Assembly: GCA_002713365.1 (NCBI GenBank) | Contig: PASR01000001.1 | Location: forward strand, 2,405 to 66,060 | Direction: 5' to 3' | Source of the DNA: Rhodospirillaceae bacterium | Lineage (GTDB): Bacteria > Pseudomonadota > Alphaproteobacteria > UBA6615 | Length of the DNA: 63,656 nucleotides | Shown: positions 1-8,542 of the stretch, piece by piece | How the letters are laid out: the number at the start of each line of letters is the position of its first letter | Numbering within the stretch: position 1 is the stretch's first letter | The notes under the pieces: model-generated | Seen by the model: only the letters and a program-made list of their open reading frames with translations | Told to the model about the DNA's origin: nothing | Databases searched by the model: none | Made by a program: the position numbers and the translations under genes

Positions 1-108
1 TGCAAAGAGATAGACACTCCACCATTATACGAACCGGTTTCCTTTCAAGAATTTCATACTTCCTATATGAATCGTGTTTACAAACATTTCGAAGATTTTA
101 ATAATTAG
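1..108 (+). CDS. C-terminal end of an unidentified protein (partial)
   Basis: An open frame enters from the left edge and ends at TAG 106-108, leaving 35 residues. The segment contains PPLYEPVSFQEF followed by an aromatic/basic helix (YMNRVYKHF). This faintly resembles the C-terminal tail of isopenicillin-N-synthase-like 2-oxoglutarate/Fe(II) oxygenases, where a P-x-Y-x-P-V-T segment precedes a Y/L-rich helix. That is only a guess, because the catalytic core lies outside the window. It ends 23 bases before the next + strand gene, so the two are probably co-transcribed with the cupin gene further on. Confidence 0.6.
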   Translation, partial: CKEIDTPPLYEPVSFQEFHTSYMNRVYKHFEDFNN

Positions 109-131
109 AATAAGCAGCAAGGAAGAACAAC

Positions 132-830
132 ATGCAACTTTACGGCAAAGGTTTATTAATGACGTTTACCGAAGTGCCTTCCTTAATTGAGCACGACTTT
201 AACGAATGGTATAATAATGAGCATCTAGATGAACGCATTAATATACCTGGTTTTCGTCGAGCGCGCCGTTATGAGGCGATCAAAGCCAATATTAAATACT
301 TAACAACCTACGAAGCACTTGATTCAAATAATATAGCGTCTAAAGACTATCTAGATGTACTTAAAAGTCCATCAGATTTGAGCCAAATTATTATGCCGCA
401 ATTTACAAAGTGGTATCGCATGACATGTAACGTATTAATTGACCAAACTCATGGAATGGGTTCTGCTCTAACTCTTATTAGATTTTTTCCTGATCCGAAT
501 AAAGTAGTGATGTTATTGGATTGGCTAAAAAACAGTGTCCTAGAGGAGCTTAATAGATCGCCAGGAATAACAGGTTCATGTGTCGCTTCAGTTGATCTTG
601 AAGCTGACAAAAGGCTAGCAAATGCATTTAGCCAAATTTCTGACCCTGAACAAAATATCGAATGGGCAATCTTAGTTGAAGGCACTAACACGAACATCAC
701 GGAAACAACTTCTCGTAATCATCTATCAGACTATCTAGATACTGTTATTATTAATAAAACTAAAGTTATTTTTGAACAATATAGATTTATGTATGGCAAT
801 CTAAGAAGCAATGACGACGTTATTGCATAA
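132..830 (+). CDS. Tandem dimeric alpha/beta-barrel (EthD/DUF4286-like) protein
   Basis: The 232-residue protein opens with a stretch typical of dimeric alpha/beta-barrel (ferredoxin-like) proteins: a short strand, then FNEWYNNEHLDERINIPGF and RARRYEA near residues 23-48. A second, more divergent copy seems to start near residue 110 (GSALTLIRFF...), so it may be two fused barrel units. Proteins of this type often sit in aromatic or xenobiotic catabolic clusters, but their reactions are mostly unknown. The gene follows the partial upstream frame by 23 bases and precedes a cupin dioxygenase-like gene by 18 bases, suggesting one + strand operon. No signal peptide is seen. The precise role is unassigned. 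Confidence 0.75.
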   Translation: MQLYGKGLLMTFTEVPSLIEHDFNEWYNNEHLDERINIPGFRRARRYEAIKANIKYLTTYEALDSNNIASKDYLDVLKSPSDLSQIIMPQFTKWYRMTCNVLIDQTHGMGSALTLIRFFPDPNKVVMLLDWLKNSVLEELNRSPGITGSCVASVDLEADKRLANAFSQISDPEQNIEWAILVEGTNTNITETTSRNHLSDYLDTVIINKTKVIFEQYRFMYGNLRSNDDVIA

Positions 831-848
831 TTATTGAGTTGATGAATT

Positions 849-1343
849 ATGAAAAATTTAACTAGTAATACAACGCATCAAAACGCCGCAAAAGAAATTA
901 TAGCTATAGCAGAACCAGAAGATGAAAGAGTTTGGGTACCACAATCAGATAATGTTTGGTTTCGCCCGCTCATGCTGGACACAAGGTCTGGCAGTTTTAC
1001 AGACCTTTTAAGAGTTAGACGAGAAGGAATGCTAAGTCGTCATCATCATCCAGCTCCTGTACATGGGTATGTTATAAAAGGAAGTTGGAGATATCTTGAA
1101 CACACCTGGACTGCAACGGTTGGCTCTTATGTATATGAACCTCCTGGTGAGACACATACCTTAATAATAGATAGCGATGATGAGATGATAACCTTTTTCA
1201 ATAATGCAGGTCCCGTAATCTATATTGATGAAGTCGGCAAACAAGTTGGCTATGACGATGTTTTTACTAAGATCGATCTTTGCAGGTCATGGTATGAAAA
1301 ATCTGGATTAGGTACTGAATATATTGATCAATTTATCCGTTAA
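849..1343 (+). CDS. Cupin protein, 2,4'-dihydroxyacetophenone dioxygenase-like
   Basis: This 164-residue single-domain cupin has a metal-binding motif SRHHHPAPVHGYVIKG near residues 59-75 and the second cupin motif with PPGETHTL near residues 98-106. Together these supply the His/Glu ligands of a mononuclear metal site. Length and motif layout fit the 2,4'-dihydroxyacetophenone dioxygenase family, which cleaves a C-C bond in a hydroxylated aryl ketone using Fe. Family membership is well supported; the actual substrate is not known. The start ATG overlaps no neighbour. The gene lies 18 bases after the dimeric-barrel gene and ends facing the UxaA-family gene on the other strand. Confidence 0.78.
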   Translation: MKNLTSNTTHQNAAKEIIAIAEPEDERVWVPQSDNVWFRPLMLDTRSGSFTDLLRVRREGMLSRHHHPAPVHGYVIKGSWRYLEHTWTATVGSYVYEPPGETHTLIIDSDDEMITFFNNAGPVIYIDEVGKQVGYDDVFTKIDLCRSWYEKSGLGTEYIDQFIR

Positions 1344-1399
1344 TAATTTATGACACTTAAAATCAACAGACTATAAATCAGAAGAAAATAATCTAACTT

Positions 1400-2932
1400 T
1401 TACATAACCGCACCAATTTGCCATGGTATAAACTCATTATCCCCAAAACCTAAAGATTCAGATTTGGATTTTTGACCGCTAGCAATCTCGAGAAAATAAT
1501 TAAAAATTTTCTCCCCTACTTCTTGAACTGTTGCTTCTCCATCTACAATAACTCCACAATTTATATCCATGTCATCAGACATCCGCTCATACATTGCTGT
1601 ATTAGTTGATAATTTTATTGAAGGAGAAGGCTTACAACCGTATACCGAACCTCGCCCAGTCGTAAAACATACCAGATTAGCTCCTGAAGCCACCTGACCA
1701 GTTATAGAAGCCGGATCAAAACCTGGGCTATCCATAAAAACAAACCCCTTGGTATCAACAGGTTCAGCATATTTGTAAACCCCAGCCAAATTAGTCGTAC
1801 CACCCTTTGCCGCAGCTCCAAGAGATTTCTCTAATATAGTAGTTAAGCCCCCAGCCTTATTTCCTGGCGATGGATTATTATCCATAGATCCATGATTACG
1901 TTCCGTATAATCTTCCCACCAACGAATACGCTCAATTAATTTTTCGCCAACGCTATGATCAACAGCCCTTCGCGTTAACAAATGCTCAGCACCATATATC
2001 TCAGGAGTTTCAGATAAAATTCCTGTACCGCCATTTTCAACTAATCTATCAACAGCATTACCTAATGCAGGATTTGCGGTAATTCCAGAATAAGCATCCG
2101 AACCACCGCACTGCAACGCAACTGTAAGCTCACTAGCAGATACTGTTTCTCTACAAACATTATTTGCCGCAGGGAGCATACTAGTAATTCTTTCAACAGC
2201 TTCTTCAACAGTTTTACGGGTGCCGCCAGATTCTTGTATCGTCATAGTCTGAAATGTATCGTTTAATTCAAGCCCGTATGCATCAAGTAAGAATGGTATC
2301 TGATTAACTTCGCAACCTAACCCTACAATCAATACACCAGCAAAATTTGGATGTTGTGCATACCCCCAAAGAGTGCGTTGTAAGTTCTCATAGCCCTCGC
2401 CAGAATCAGCCATGCCACACCCAGTAGCGTGTACAAAAGCTGAAACTCCATCAATATTAGAGAATTCATTTAGTCTATCAGTTTTATTGAATGTATCAGC
2501 AATATAACGAGCAACAGTAGCCGAACAATTAACTGACGTTAGAATTCCAATATGGTTTCTAGTTCCCACTTTTCCATTTTTCCGTTTATATCCCTGGAAT
2601 GTCCGCCGCTTACTTTCAGGTAAATACAGCGTCTCACGTAATTCAGTTGAATACGCATAATCACGATCAAACATTCTAAATTCACAGTTATGAGTATGTA
2701 CGTGATCACCTGGCAAAATATTTTCCATAGCAAAACCAATAATCTGGTCATATTTTCTAATCAAGTCTCCTTTAGTAATAGGAACTGATGCAATCTTATG
2801 ACCACGTGGTATAGGGAGATTAGTTGTTACATTTTCTCCCATAATGAAAGTATTAGGAAGAATCTCAGTGCGAGCCACAACCACATTATCATTTGCATTC
2901 AATCTAATCGTCAGTTGCGCGTTATTAGTCAT
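1400..2932 (-). CDS. UxaA-family (altronate/galactarate) dehydratase
   Basis: The 510-residue protein combines an N-terminal SAF-like domain (residues 1-95, with HVHTHN near 76-81) and the large UxaA/GarD catalytic region starting at GYKRKNGKVGTRNH near 114. Conserved patches include HATGCGMA, LGCEVNQ, LQCGGSDAYSG and a C-terminal FTTGRGS. Relatives are Fe-dependent altronate or galactarate dehydratases acting on sugar acids in the cytoplasm, but many full-length homologs in marine bacteria have unknown hydroxy-acid substrates. It lies 64 bases downstream of an acyl-CoA synthetase gene on the same strand, an unusual partner for sugar-acid metabolism. This suggests a different acid substrate. 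The ATG start is clear. Confidence 0.85.
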   Translation of the reverse strand: MTNNAQLTIRLNANDNVVVARTEILPNTFIMGENVTTNLPIPRGHKIASVPITKGDLIRKYDQIIGFAMENILPGDHVHTHNCEFRMFDRDYAYSTELRETLYLPESKRRTFQGYKRKNGKVGTRNHIGILTSVNCSATVARYIADTFNKTDRLNEFSNIDGVSAFVHATGCGMADSGEGYENLQRTLWGYAQHPNFAGVLIVGLGCEVNQIPFLLDAYGLELNDTFQTMTIQESGGTRKTVEEAVERITSMLPAANNVCRETVSASELTVALQCGGSDAYSGITANPALGNAVDRLVENGGTGILSETPEIYGAEHLLTRRAVDHSVGEKLIERIRWWEDYTERNHGSMDNNPSPGNKAGGLTTILEKSLGAAAKGGTTNLAGVYKYAEPVDTKGFVFMDSPGFDPASITGQVASGANLVCFTTGRGSVYGCKPSPSIKLSTNTAMYERMSDDMDINCGVIVDGEATVQEVGEKIFNYFLEIASGQKSKSESLGFGDNEFIPWQIGAVM

Positions 2933-2996
2933 AATAATCTCATAAAATTAAGGTTAATTTCTTTTAAAATTTATAATTCCAAAAAGCAATATTGAT

Positions 2997-4640
2997 CTAT
3001 TTCTTAGTCTCTTCTTGCTCCCGCAGTTCAACTCTTCGAATTTTTCCTGAAACAGTTTTAGGCAAAGATTCACGAAATTCTATTGATCTAGGATATTTGT
3101 ATGGGGCTGTATGCGCTTTTACAAAATCTTGTATGTCCTTTTCCAATTCAGTAGAAGCTTTATATCCTTCAGCAAGTATCACAAAGGCTTTTACAATCGA
3201 TCCTCGTATTTTATCAGACTTTCCTATTACAGCCGACTCTGCTACCGCTGGATGCTCTTGTAAGGCGCTTTCAACCTCAAAGGGACTTATTCGATAGCTA
3301 GCTGAAGATATTATATCATCGGACCTACCAACGAACCAGATATAACCCTCTTTGTCTCTTGTCGCGGTATCCCCAGAAAAATAATAACCATCATGAAAAC
3401 ACTCAGCATTAGCTACTTCATCATCATAATAGCCTCTAAAGAGTCCCGGTGGATAAGGACTAGTAATTTTCACTCCTATATGTCCCACTTCTCCATCAAG
3501 GACCACATTTCCTTTATCATCAATTATATCAACTTCTACTCCAGGCACAGGACGCCCCATTGAACCAGGACGCACCTCCACACCTGGAATATTAGCTACA
3601 ATATTTATAGTTTCAGTTTGCCCGTATCCATCATAAACATCAGTGCCAGTCATATCTTTCCATACACGCATAACCTCAGGATTTAGAGGTTCACCTGCAC
3701 TAATAGAGTGACGGATAGAGCTTAAGTCATAATTAGATAGATCAGTCTGTGCAAAGACTCTATAAACCGTTGGCGGAGCACAAAATGTAGTAACGGACAA
3801 TTTTTTTATTAATTGTAAATGTTTTTCTGCATCAAAACGAAGGTCTCCATCATAAAGAACTATAGTAGCTCCAATTAACCATGGTGGAAATAGCATCCCC
3901 CAAGCAGCCTTGGCCCAACCAGTATCTGAAAGAGTCCAGTGGATATCGTCTTTTTTCAAATCCATCCAATAATCACCAGTTATGGAATGTGCCATTGCAT
4001 AACCATAGTCTCTTGGGACCATCTTAGGAAAGGCAGTAGTGCCTGAAGTAAAATAAGCAAGCATAGTATCATCAGCACGAGTTTTTGAAACATCTTCTCG
4101 TAGTAATTGTGTTGAAGATTCTGCGCATACTTTGTCATAATTAATCCAGCCTTTACGATCCCCTCCAATAACTATCAAACACTCTATGCTTGGACAATTA
4201 GATACAATATCATCAATTTTTTCAGCAGATTCTGAAGTAACAATAGCTAACTTAGCGCGCGATTTATTGATACGGTATTCTATATCTTTAGATGTAAGCA
4301 GATTAGTTCCAGGCATTGCTATTACCCCGGTTTTTATGCAACCAATCATAACCTGATACCAGGCTGGTATTCGGGGTATCATTACAAAAGCAAAGTCACC
4401 TTTTTTTATTCCAAGTTGACATAAAACATTAGCAAATCTGTTAGAGTCATTATTCAAATCAGAAAATTTATGATTCTCAATTTTACTGCCATCTCTAGAA
4501 ACATATATAAAAGCAGTTTTATCGTCCTCTAGGGCTCTTTTTTCAATTACATCAAAACCAAAATTATAAAACTCTGGAATTTCAAGATTATAAGAATCAC
4601 GGATCTTTTTATAATTCCCAAACGAATTCTGCTTGTTCAT
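2997..4640 (-). CDS. AMP-forming acyl-CoA synthetase (MACS/AcsM-like)
   Basis: This is an ANL-superfamily adenylate-forming ligase. It has the P-loop-like motif YFTSGTTAFPKM near residues 195-206, the DGYGQTE motif (A5), YFSGDTATRD (A7) and a C-terminal PKTVSGKIRR containing the catalytic lysine. Overall similarity is to medium-chain acyl-CoA synthetases, which activate medium-chain or aryl carboxylates to CoA thioesters. I chose the ATG at 4640, not the ATG at 4655, because GGGAGAG lies 7 bases upstream of the former and would fall inside the coding region of the longer form. The UxaA-family gene follows on the same strand. The substrate is not predictable from sequence. Confidence 0.88.
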   Translation of the reverse strand: MNKQNSFGNYKKIRDSYNLEIPEFYNFGFDVIEKRALEDDKTAFIYVSRDGSKIENHKFSDLNNDSNRFANVLCQLGIKKGDFAFVMIPRIPAWYQVMIGCIKTGVIAMPGTNLLTSKDIEYRINKSRAKLAIVTSESAEKIDDIVSNCPSIECLIVIGGDRKGWINYDKVCAESSTQLLREDVSKTRADDTMLAYFTSGTTAFPKMVPRDYGYAMAHSITGDYWMDLKKDDIHWTLSDTGWAKAAWGMLFPPWLIGATIVLYDGDLRFDAEKHLQLIKKLSVTTFCAPPTVYRVFAQTDLSNYDLSSIRHSISAGEPLNPEVMRVWKDMTGTDVYDGYGQTETINIVANIPGVEVRPGSMGRPVPGVEVDIIDDKGNVVLDGEVGHIGVKITSPYPPGLFRGYYDDEVANAECFHDGYYFSGDTATRDKEGYIWFVGRSDDIISSASYRISPFEVESALQEHPAVAESAVIGKSDKIRGSIVKAFVILAEGYKASTELEKDIQDFVKAHTAPYKYPRSIEFRESLPKTVSGKIRRVELREQEETKK

Positions 4641-4655
4641 ATAGAACTCTCCCAA

Positions 4656-4927
4656 TGGAATTAAAATTACTAAGTAAACTTATAAATTACTTCTTAAACA
4701 TTTAAAAATATAGCAACCTAAGTATTCTTCTTTGGTTTTAGTGCATAAACTTATTAAGAATATTAAACCAACACTAATATATAAACAGCTAAATATACGC
4801 TGATTAATAATTAAAGGAATATTTTTAGAACTGTATTCTAATAATTTTAGATGATATTAAAATTAGATCATCAATTCATTATATGAACAATTATATTAGT
4901 GAAGTTTCTTTTAGTTTAGCAGTGATT
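4656..4927. other. AT-rich intergenic region
   Basis: About 270 bases between the acyl-CoA synthetase start and tRNA-Met. The stretch is very A+T-rich and must hold the promoter for the minus-strand synthetase operon. I do not see a convincing -35/-10 pair, hairpin terminator or short gene here. Confidence 0.5.
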
Positions 4928-5004
4928 TGGTAGCGGAGGAGGGACTTGAACCCCCGACACGAGGATTATGATTCCCCTGCTCTAACCACCTGAGCTACTC
5001 CGCC
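4928..5004 (-). tRNA. tRNA-Met (anticodon CAT, elongator type)
   Basis: On the minus strand a 77-base cloverleaf can be drawn. It has a 7-bp acceptor stem starting GGCGGAG with a G-U first pair, a D arm GCTC/GAGC, an anticodon loop ATCATAA with anticodon CAT, and a T arm with TTCAAGT. CCA is encoded at the 3' end. The body matches alphaproteobacterial elongator tRNA-Met. The initiator C1-A72 mismatch is absent, and the variable and T arms (GTGTC, GGGGG) fit Met better than the lysidine-modified tRNA-Ile2, which also has a CAT anticodon. Confidence 0.93.
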
Positions 5005-5022
5005 ATAAATTTACGAAAACCG

Positions 5023-5051
5023 GATATAGTTAGCCCCCCTAAAAGTGTCAA
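5023..5051 (-). promoter_or_regulatory. Sigma-70-type promoter of tRNA-Met
   Basis: On the minus strand a perfect -35 TTGACA (5046-5051) is followed after exactly 17 bases by TATATC (5023-5028). Transcription would begin roughly 7 bases later and reach the tRNA 5' end at 5004 after a short leader. A 15-base palindrome abuts the -35 upstream. Confidence 0.75.
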
Positions 5052-5066
5052 GCAGTGACTCACTGC
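5052..5066. repeat. 15-base interrupted palindrome next to the tRNA-Met promoter
   Basis: GCAGTGA, one base, TCACTGC forms a perfect 7-bp inverted repeat directly upstream of the -35 hexamer of the tRNA-Met promoter and 72 bases past the end of the EamA transporter gene. It could be a protein-binding operator or a weak transcript-end hairpin for the upstream operon. No T-tract follows it on the minus strand, which argues against an intrinsic terminator. Confidence 0.6.
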
Positions 5067-5138
5067 AATAGAACAAACTATAGCATATTTTTATACTTAA
5101 TTATACTTTTCTAAAGTGAATTAAAACCATTAATAGTT

Positions 5139-6065
5139 TTATAAATAATTTTTATGTCGTTTTTGGCGGCCCATAAGAAAAATTCCTGTAAACACAAGTA
5201 AAAAAGCCACTGCATGAAATGGCTGCAGGTTTTCACCCAGAACTAAAATTGCTAATACAGTGGTAAATACTGCACGAAAATAATTAGACATACTTGCCTT
5301 ATTTGGACCCAATGAAAGTACTGCTGAGTTTGTAAAACCCACAGCAAACACTCCTACAACTACACCTATCCATATAATAGTGCTTAAAGCTTCGACAGTA
5401 TATGGTATCGGTTTATAGACAATCATTTCCACTACATATATTGGAAATATTACTAAGGCTCCAAACAGTTGTACGCCAAGTAAAATAACTGGTCCGCTTA
5501 AACCCTTTGGCAAACGTCTTAAAAGAACATTATGCACTGCAAAGCCAAACATAGCGGCAAGCATAATAACGTCGCCTATATTTGGTTTAAAAGACAACAA
5601 AACATCAATACTACCAGCCGACAAAATTACAAGAACACCCGTAGCAGCTATTACAATACCTATTGCCTGAACCTTATTAACTAACTCAGAAAGCAGAAAA
5701 TATGATAGAACTACTGTTGCCATTGGTTGGACAGTAGCCACAATTCCACCATTTATGGCACTAGTAAAATTATAAGCTAGATAAACTGCAGCATTACCAA
5801 ATGGAGCTAACGCAGCACCCATTATTAGGAAGAGTTTCCAATGGCTGCGAATAATAGGCCAAGATTTAATAAATGGTTTCCAATAAAAAGGTAGTAAAAC
5901 AGTTGAGGCTACTATTATACGCCAAAAACCAAGCCCCATAGGTGGGAGAGAACCTTGTACTGTCCGACCAACAATATGGTTTGTTGCTAAAATAAAAGAT
6001 GCCGCAATAAGTAGCACGTAAGGCCAAGCGCCCGATTTAAAGCGGCTCTCTGTAGTGTCATACAT
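5139..6065 (-). CDS. EamA/DMT-family transporter
   Basis: The 308-residue protein has about ten hydrophobic membrane-spanning segments arranged as two EamA repeats of the drug/metabolite transporter superfamily. The first begins near residue 14 (WPYVLLIAASFILATNHIVG) and the second near 160. Members export or import small metabolites across the inner membrane; the substrate is not predictable. The C-terminal GRQKRHKN is basic, as expected for a cytoplasmic tail. It is the last gene of a minus-strand run after mnmA, a hydrolase and RidA, so it may be co-transcribed and handle a small metabolite made by them. Confidence 0.85.
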   Translation of the reverse strand: MYDTTESRFKSGAWPYVLLIAASFILATNHIVGRTVQGSLPPMGLGFWRIIVASTVLLPFYWKPFIKSWPIIRSHWKLFLIMGAALAPFGNAAVYLAYNFTSAINGGIVATVQPMATVVLSYFLLSELVNKVQAIGIVIAATGVLVILSAGSIDVLLSFKPNIGDVIMLAAMFGFAVHNVLLRRLPKGLSGPVILLGVQLFGALVIFPIYVVEMIVYKPIPYTVEALSTIIWIGVVVGVFAVGFTNSAVLSLGPNKASMSNYFRAVFTTVLAILVLGENLQPFHAVAFLLVFTGIFLMGRQKRHKNYL

Positions 6066-6104
6066 TCTTTATTAATATATAAACTAAATCTGTTTTAAAC
6101 TAGC

Positions 6105-6497
6105 CTAATCTACTTTAGCCGCAATAGTCTCCATTTCGACAACTAATTTAGGGTTAGCTAACTGACTTATTACCAACCATGTAGAACCAGGTGTATGATC
6201 AGGTTTAAGGTATTTTTTACGGTGTTCCATAACATGTGGTAGACCTGCTGGCTCAGTAGAAAAAACATTTATCCTCACGATATCTTCTACACCAAACCCT
6301 GCATCATTTAAGATTGCTATAGTATTTTGCCAAATCTGATCATGCTGAGCTTCAAAACCTTCAGGAATAGTGCCATCCGGTGCTACACCAACCTGGCCTG
6401 CTGTTAATAGCCAACGAGCGTTAGCAGGAACCTCAACAGAATGGCTATACAACCCTCCTGGAGGGGCTACATTCGATGGATTACGTGTCTTCAACAT
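6105..6497 (-). CDS. RidA/YjgF-family protein, catalytic Arg not conserved
   Basis: This 130-residue protein has the RidA (YjgF/YER057c/UK114) fold signature: an N-terminal ...GLYSHSVEV segment, LLTAGQVG near residue 31, and a C-terminal VEMETIAAKVD. Classical RidA hydrolyses reactive enamine/imine intermediates using an arginine in a P-x-R-S/T motif. Here the matching position reads TPGSTWLVI near residues 104-112, with Ser in place of Arg. The protein therefore probably belongs to one of the Rid subfamilies not expected to have the same deaminase activity. It sits between an alpha/beta hydrolase gene and an EamA transporter gene on the same strand. Confidence 0.87.
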   Translation of the reverse strand: MLKTRNPSNVAPPGGLYSHSVEVPANARWLLTAGQVGVAPDGTIPEGFEAQHDQIWQNTIAILNDAGFGVEDIVRINVFSTEPAGLPHVMEHRKKYLKPDHTPGSTWLVISQLANPKLVVEMETIAAKVD

Positions 6498-6526
6498 GCT
6501 TAATCTCCTTTTTATAAAAAAATTAA

Positions 6527-7246
6527 TTAACTTAATGACAGCAAGTGAACAGCAAGTTCATTAGGTGCAGAAAAAAAAGGTGAATGCGAAGTATTCAGAG
6601 ATAATACTCTCTCACAAGGCATATCAGCAATCATACGACGTTGCATTTGCAACGGGATAGCTTCATCCATATGACATTCGATAAATACCCTAGGAACAGT
6701 TCCATAGCTCTTATTTGATAAATTAACTTTAGTGTGTAGAATTTGCGTAGCCTGAGGAACTAAGTTTTTTTTAGCAAAAGAAATATCTTCTTCTAGGCAG
6801 TCTCCATAGAACAGAGGTTTTATGCTATCATCTCTAATGATTGAAGCCTCCCCTCCCATAATGGAAACCCTTGCTTCTGCAACCTTTGGAATTTCATTTA
6901 CACGCGCAGAAATATCCATACGTGATTCACCATTTTTTGGCATCATAGCAGTTAAGTAGACTAAATATTTTATCTTATTTGATCTGTTTTCCGCAGTCTG
7001 GCTGATTGTAACTCCACCTAAACTATGGCCAACTAAGATAACGGGGTCAGATTGCAAGTCAATTATCTCGCAAACGTGTTTAACGTAATTAGACAATGTA
7101 ATCTGATGAATAGGCCTAGGGTTATTGCCATGACCTGGTAAATCCAGTGCTATAACTGCATGTCCCGCATCCTTCAAAAAAGGCACTAATTTTGAATAGC
7201 ACCATGCTCCATGATAAGCACCATGCACTAGAATGAAAGTGCTCAT
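6527..7246 (-). CDS. Alpha/beta-fold hydrolase (esterase / hydroxynitrile-lyase-like)
   Basis: The 239-residue protein begins with FILVHGAYHGAWCY (oxyanion region), carries the nucleophile elbow GHSLGG near residues 93-98, and ends with a candidate catalytic His in NTSHSPFF near 221. The acid is probably Asp in the ECHMDEAIP segment. This is the pattern of the small plant-esterase/hydroxynitrile-lyase-like branch of alpha/beta hydrolases, acting in the cytoplasm on small esters or related substrates. Its start overlaps the stop of mnmA by 4 bases, implying translational coupling. The substrate is unknown. Confidence 0.85.
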   Translation of the reverse strand: MSTFILVHGAYHGAWCYSKLVPFLKDAGHAVIALDLPGHGNNPRPIHQITLSNYVKHVCEIIDLQSDPVILVGHSLGGVTISQTAENRSNKIKYLVYLTAMMPKNGESRMDISARVNEIPKVAEARVSIMGGEASIIRDDSIKPLFYGDCLEEDISFAKKNLVPQATQILHTKVNLSNKSYGTVPRVFIECHMDEAIPLQMQRRMIADMPCERVLSLNTSHSPFFSAPNELAVHLLSLS

Positions 7247-8406
7247 ACTCTTTCCTTTGAAAGACTCTCACTTTTTATTATCCATCCTCCACCAAGAAGC
7301 CTAGTATTATCATAGAAAACTGCCGCTTGTCCTGGAGCAATTCCAAATTCTGGTTCTAATAACTCAATTTTTCCATGACCATTCAAACCTCCGTAAAGTG
7401 TTGCTGGAACCGGATCTTGTGTGGACCGTACTTTAACTAAAATGTCTATTCCATTAGTAGGAGGCGTCTCACCAAAACCAAGCCAATTAATTTCTTTTAC
7501 GAACACCGTGTTTAAAGATAAATCAGATTTATTTCCAACTACTATTCGGCAGGTATCTGCTTCTATGCTTGTTACATATAATATAGAATCCTTATCCGAT
7601 ATACCTGAACGCCCACCAATACCCAAACCTCGGCGCTGACCAATTGTATAGTGAATTATACCCTTATGGCGGCCCAAAATGTTTCCATATTTATCCACTA
7701 TGTCTCCAGGTTCACCAGATTCTGGCCGCAATTTCTGGACAATATCACCATAATTACCATTAGGTACAAAGCATATATCCTGACTATCAGGTTTCTCAGA
7801 AGTTAATAAATCATAACGACGCGCCAAATCACGCACCTCAGATTTAGTATAACTTCCAAGTGGAAATCGAAGAAAATCAATTTGTTCAGGTGTAGTCGAA
7901 AACAAAAAATAACTTTGGTCACGAGAGTGATCAACTGCTCTGTGCAACTGCTGCACTCCATCATTATCCACTCTACGAATGTAATGTCCTGTAGCGAGGA
8001 GATCAGAATCTATTTCCCGGGCAGTTTTAACTAAGTCACGGAATTTAACTGTCTGGTTACATAATACACAAGGTATTGGAGTTTCACCCTCCACATATGA
8101 ACTAGCAAATTTTTCAATTACGTCGCTTTTAAATTTATCCTCATAATCAAGTACATAATGAGGAATATTAAGACGGTCAGCTACTCTGCCTGCATCATAA
8201 ATATCTTGCCCTGCACAACAAGCTTTAGATTTACTAATGGCAGCACCATGATCATACAGTTGCAGCGATATACCAACTACATCATATCCTTGTTCATGAA
8301 GAAGCGCTGCCGTGACAGAACTATCTACTCCCCCGGACATAGCAACAACCACTCTTGTTTCTTTTGGTTTTTTAGCTAAACCGAGACTATTTATTGTTTG
8401 GACCAT
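7243..8406 (-). CDS. mnmA: tRNA-specific 2-thiouridylase MnmA
   Basis: MnmA thiolates U34 of tRNA-Lys, -Glu and -Gln using ATP and a sulfur relay. The PP-loop SGGVDSS occurs near residue 24, the two catalytic cysteines are in CVLCNQ (about 116) and SQDICFVPNG (about 210), and the C-terminal beta-barrel ends in GQAAVFYD and GGGWI. The longest frame starts at TTG 8415, but the ATG at 8406 is a better start and gives 387 residues, near the usual size. The stop overlaps the next hydrolase gene by 4 bases. It depends on cysteine desulfurase sulfur, and the large suf cluster with three desulfurases lies close by. Confidence 0.95.
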   Translation of the reverse strand: MVQTINSLGLAKKPKETRVVVAMSGGVDSSVTAALLHEQGYDVVGISLQLYDHGAAISKSKACCAGQDIYDAGRVADRLNIPHYVLDYEDKFKSDVIEKFASSYVEGETPIPCVLCNQTVKFRDLVKTAREIDSDLLATGHYIRRVDNDGVQQLHRAVDHSRDQSYFLFSTTPEQIDFLRFPLGSYTKSEVRDLARRYDLLTSEKPDSQDICFVPNGNYGDIVQKLRPESGEPGDIVDKYGNILGRHKGIIHYTIGQRRGLGIGGRSGISDKDSILYVTSIEADTCRIVVGNKSDLSLNTVFVKEINWLGFGETPPTNGIDILVKVRSTQDPVPATLYGGLNGHGKIELLEPEFGIAPGQAAVFYDNTRLLGGGWIIKSESLSKERV

Positions 8407-8488
8407 ATAGAGCAATATAGGCTTTATATCGTGGATATCAAATAGTAGAATTTTATTTTAAAAAAAATTAACTCTTAACGTCTATAAA

Positions 8489-8516
8489 TTGAGAACTCAT
8501 TTAATAAATGTATAAT
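8489..8516 (+). promoter_or_regulatory. Sigma-70-type promoter of the secreted hypothetical gene
   Basis: TTGAGA (8489-8494), a 16-base spacer and a perfect TATAAT (8511-8516) lie 26 bases before the ATG at 8543, leaving a short leader with GGGGAA as ribosome binding site. Confidence 0.65.
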
Positions 8517-8542
8517 AACTTAGTTAATTACGGGGAATATTA

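Noticed and set aside
2992-3297. A 101-residue plus-strand frame near the acyl-CoA synthetase stop
   Set aside because: It lies wholly opposite the conserved C-terminal domain of the synthetase.
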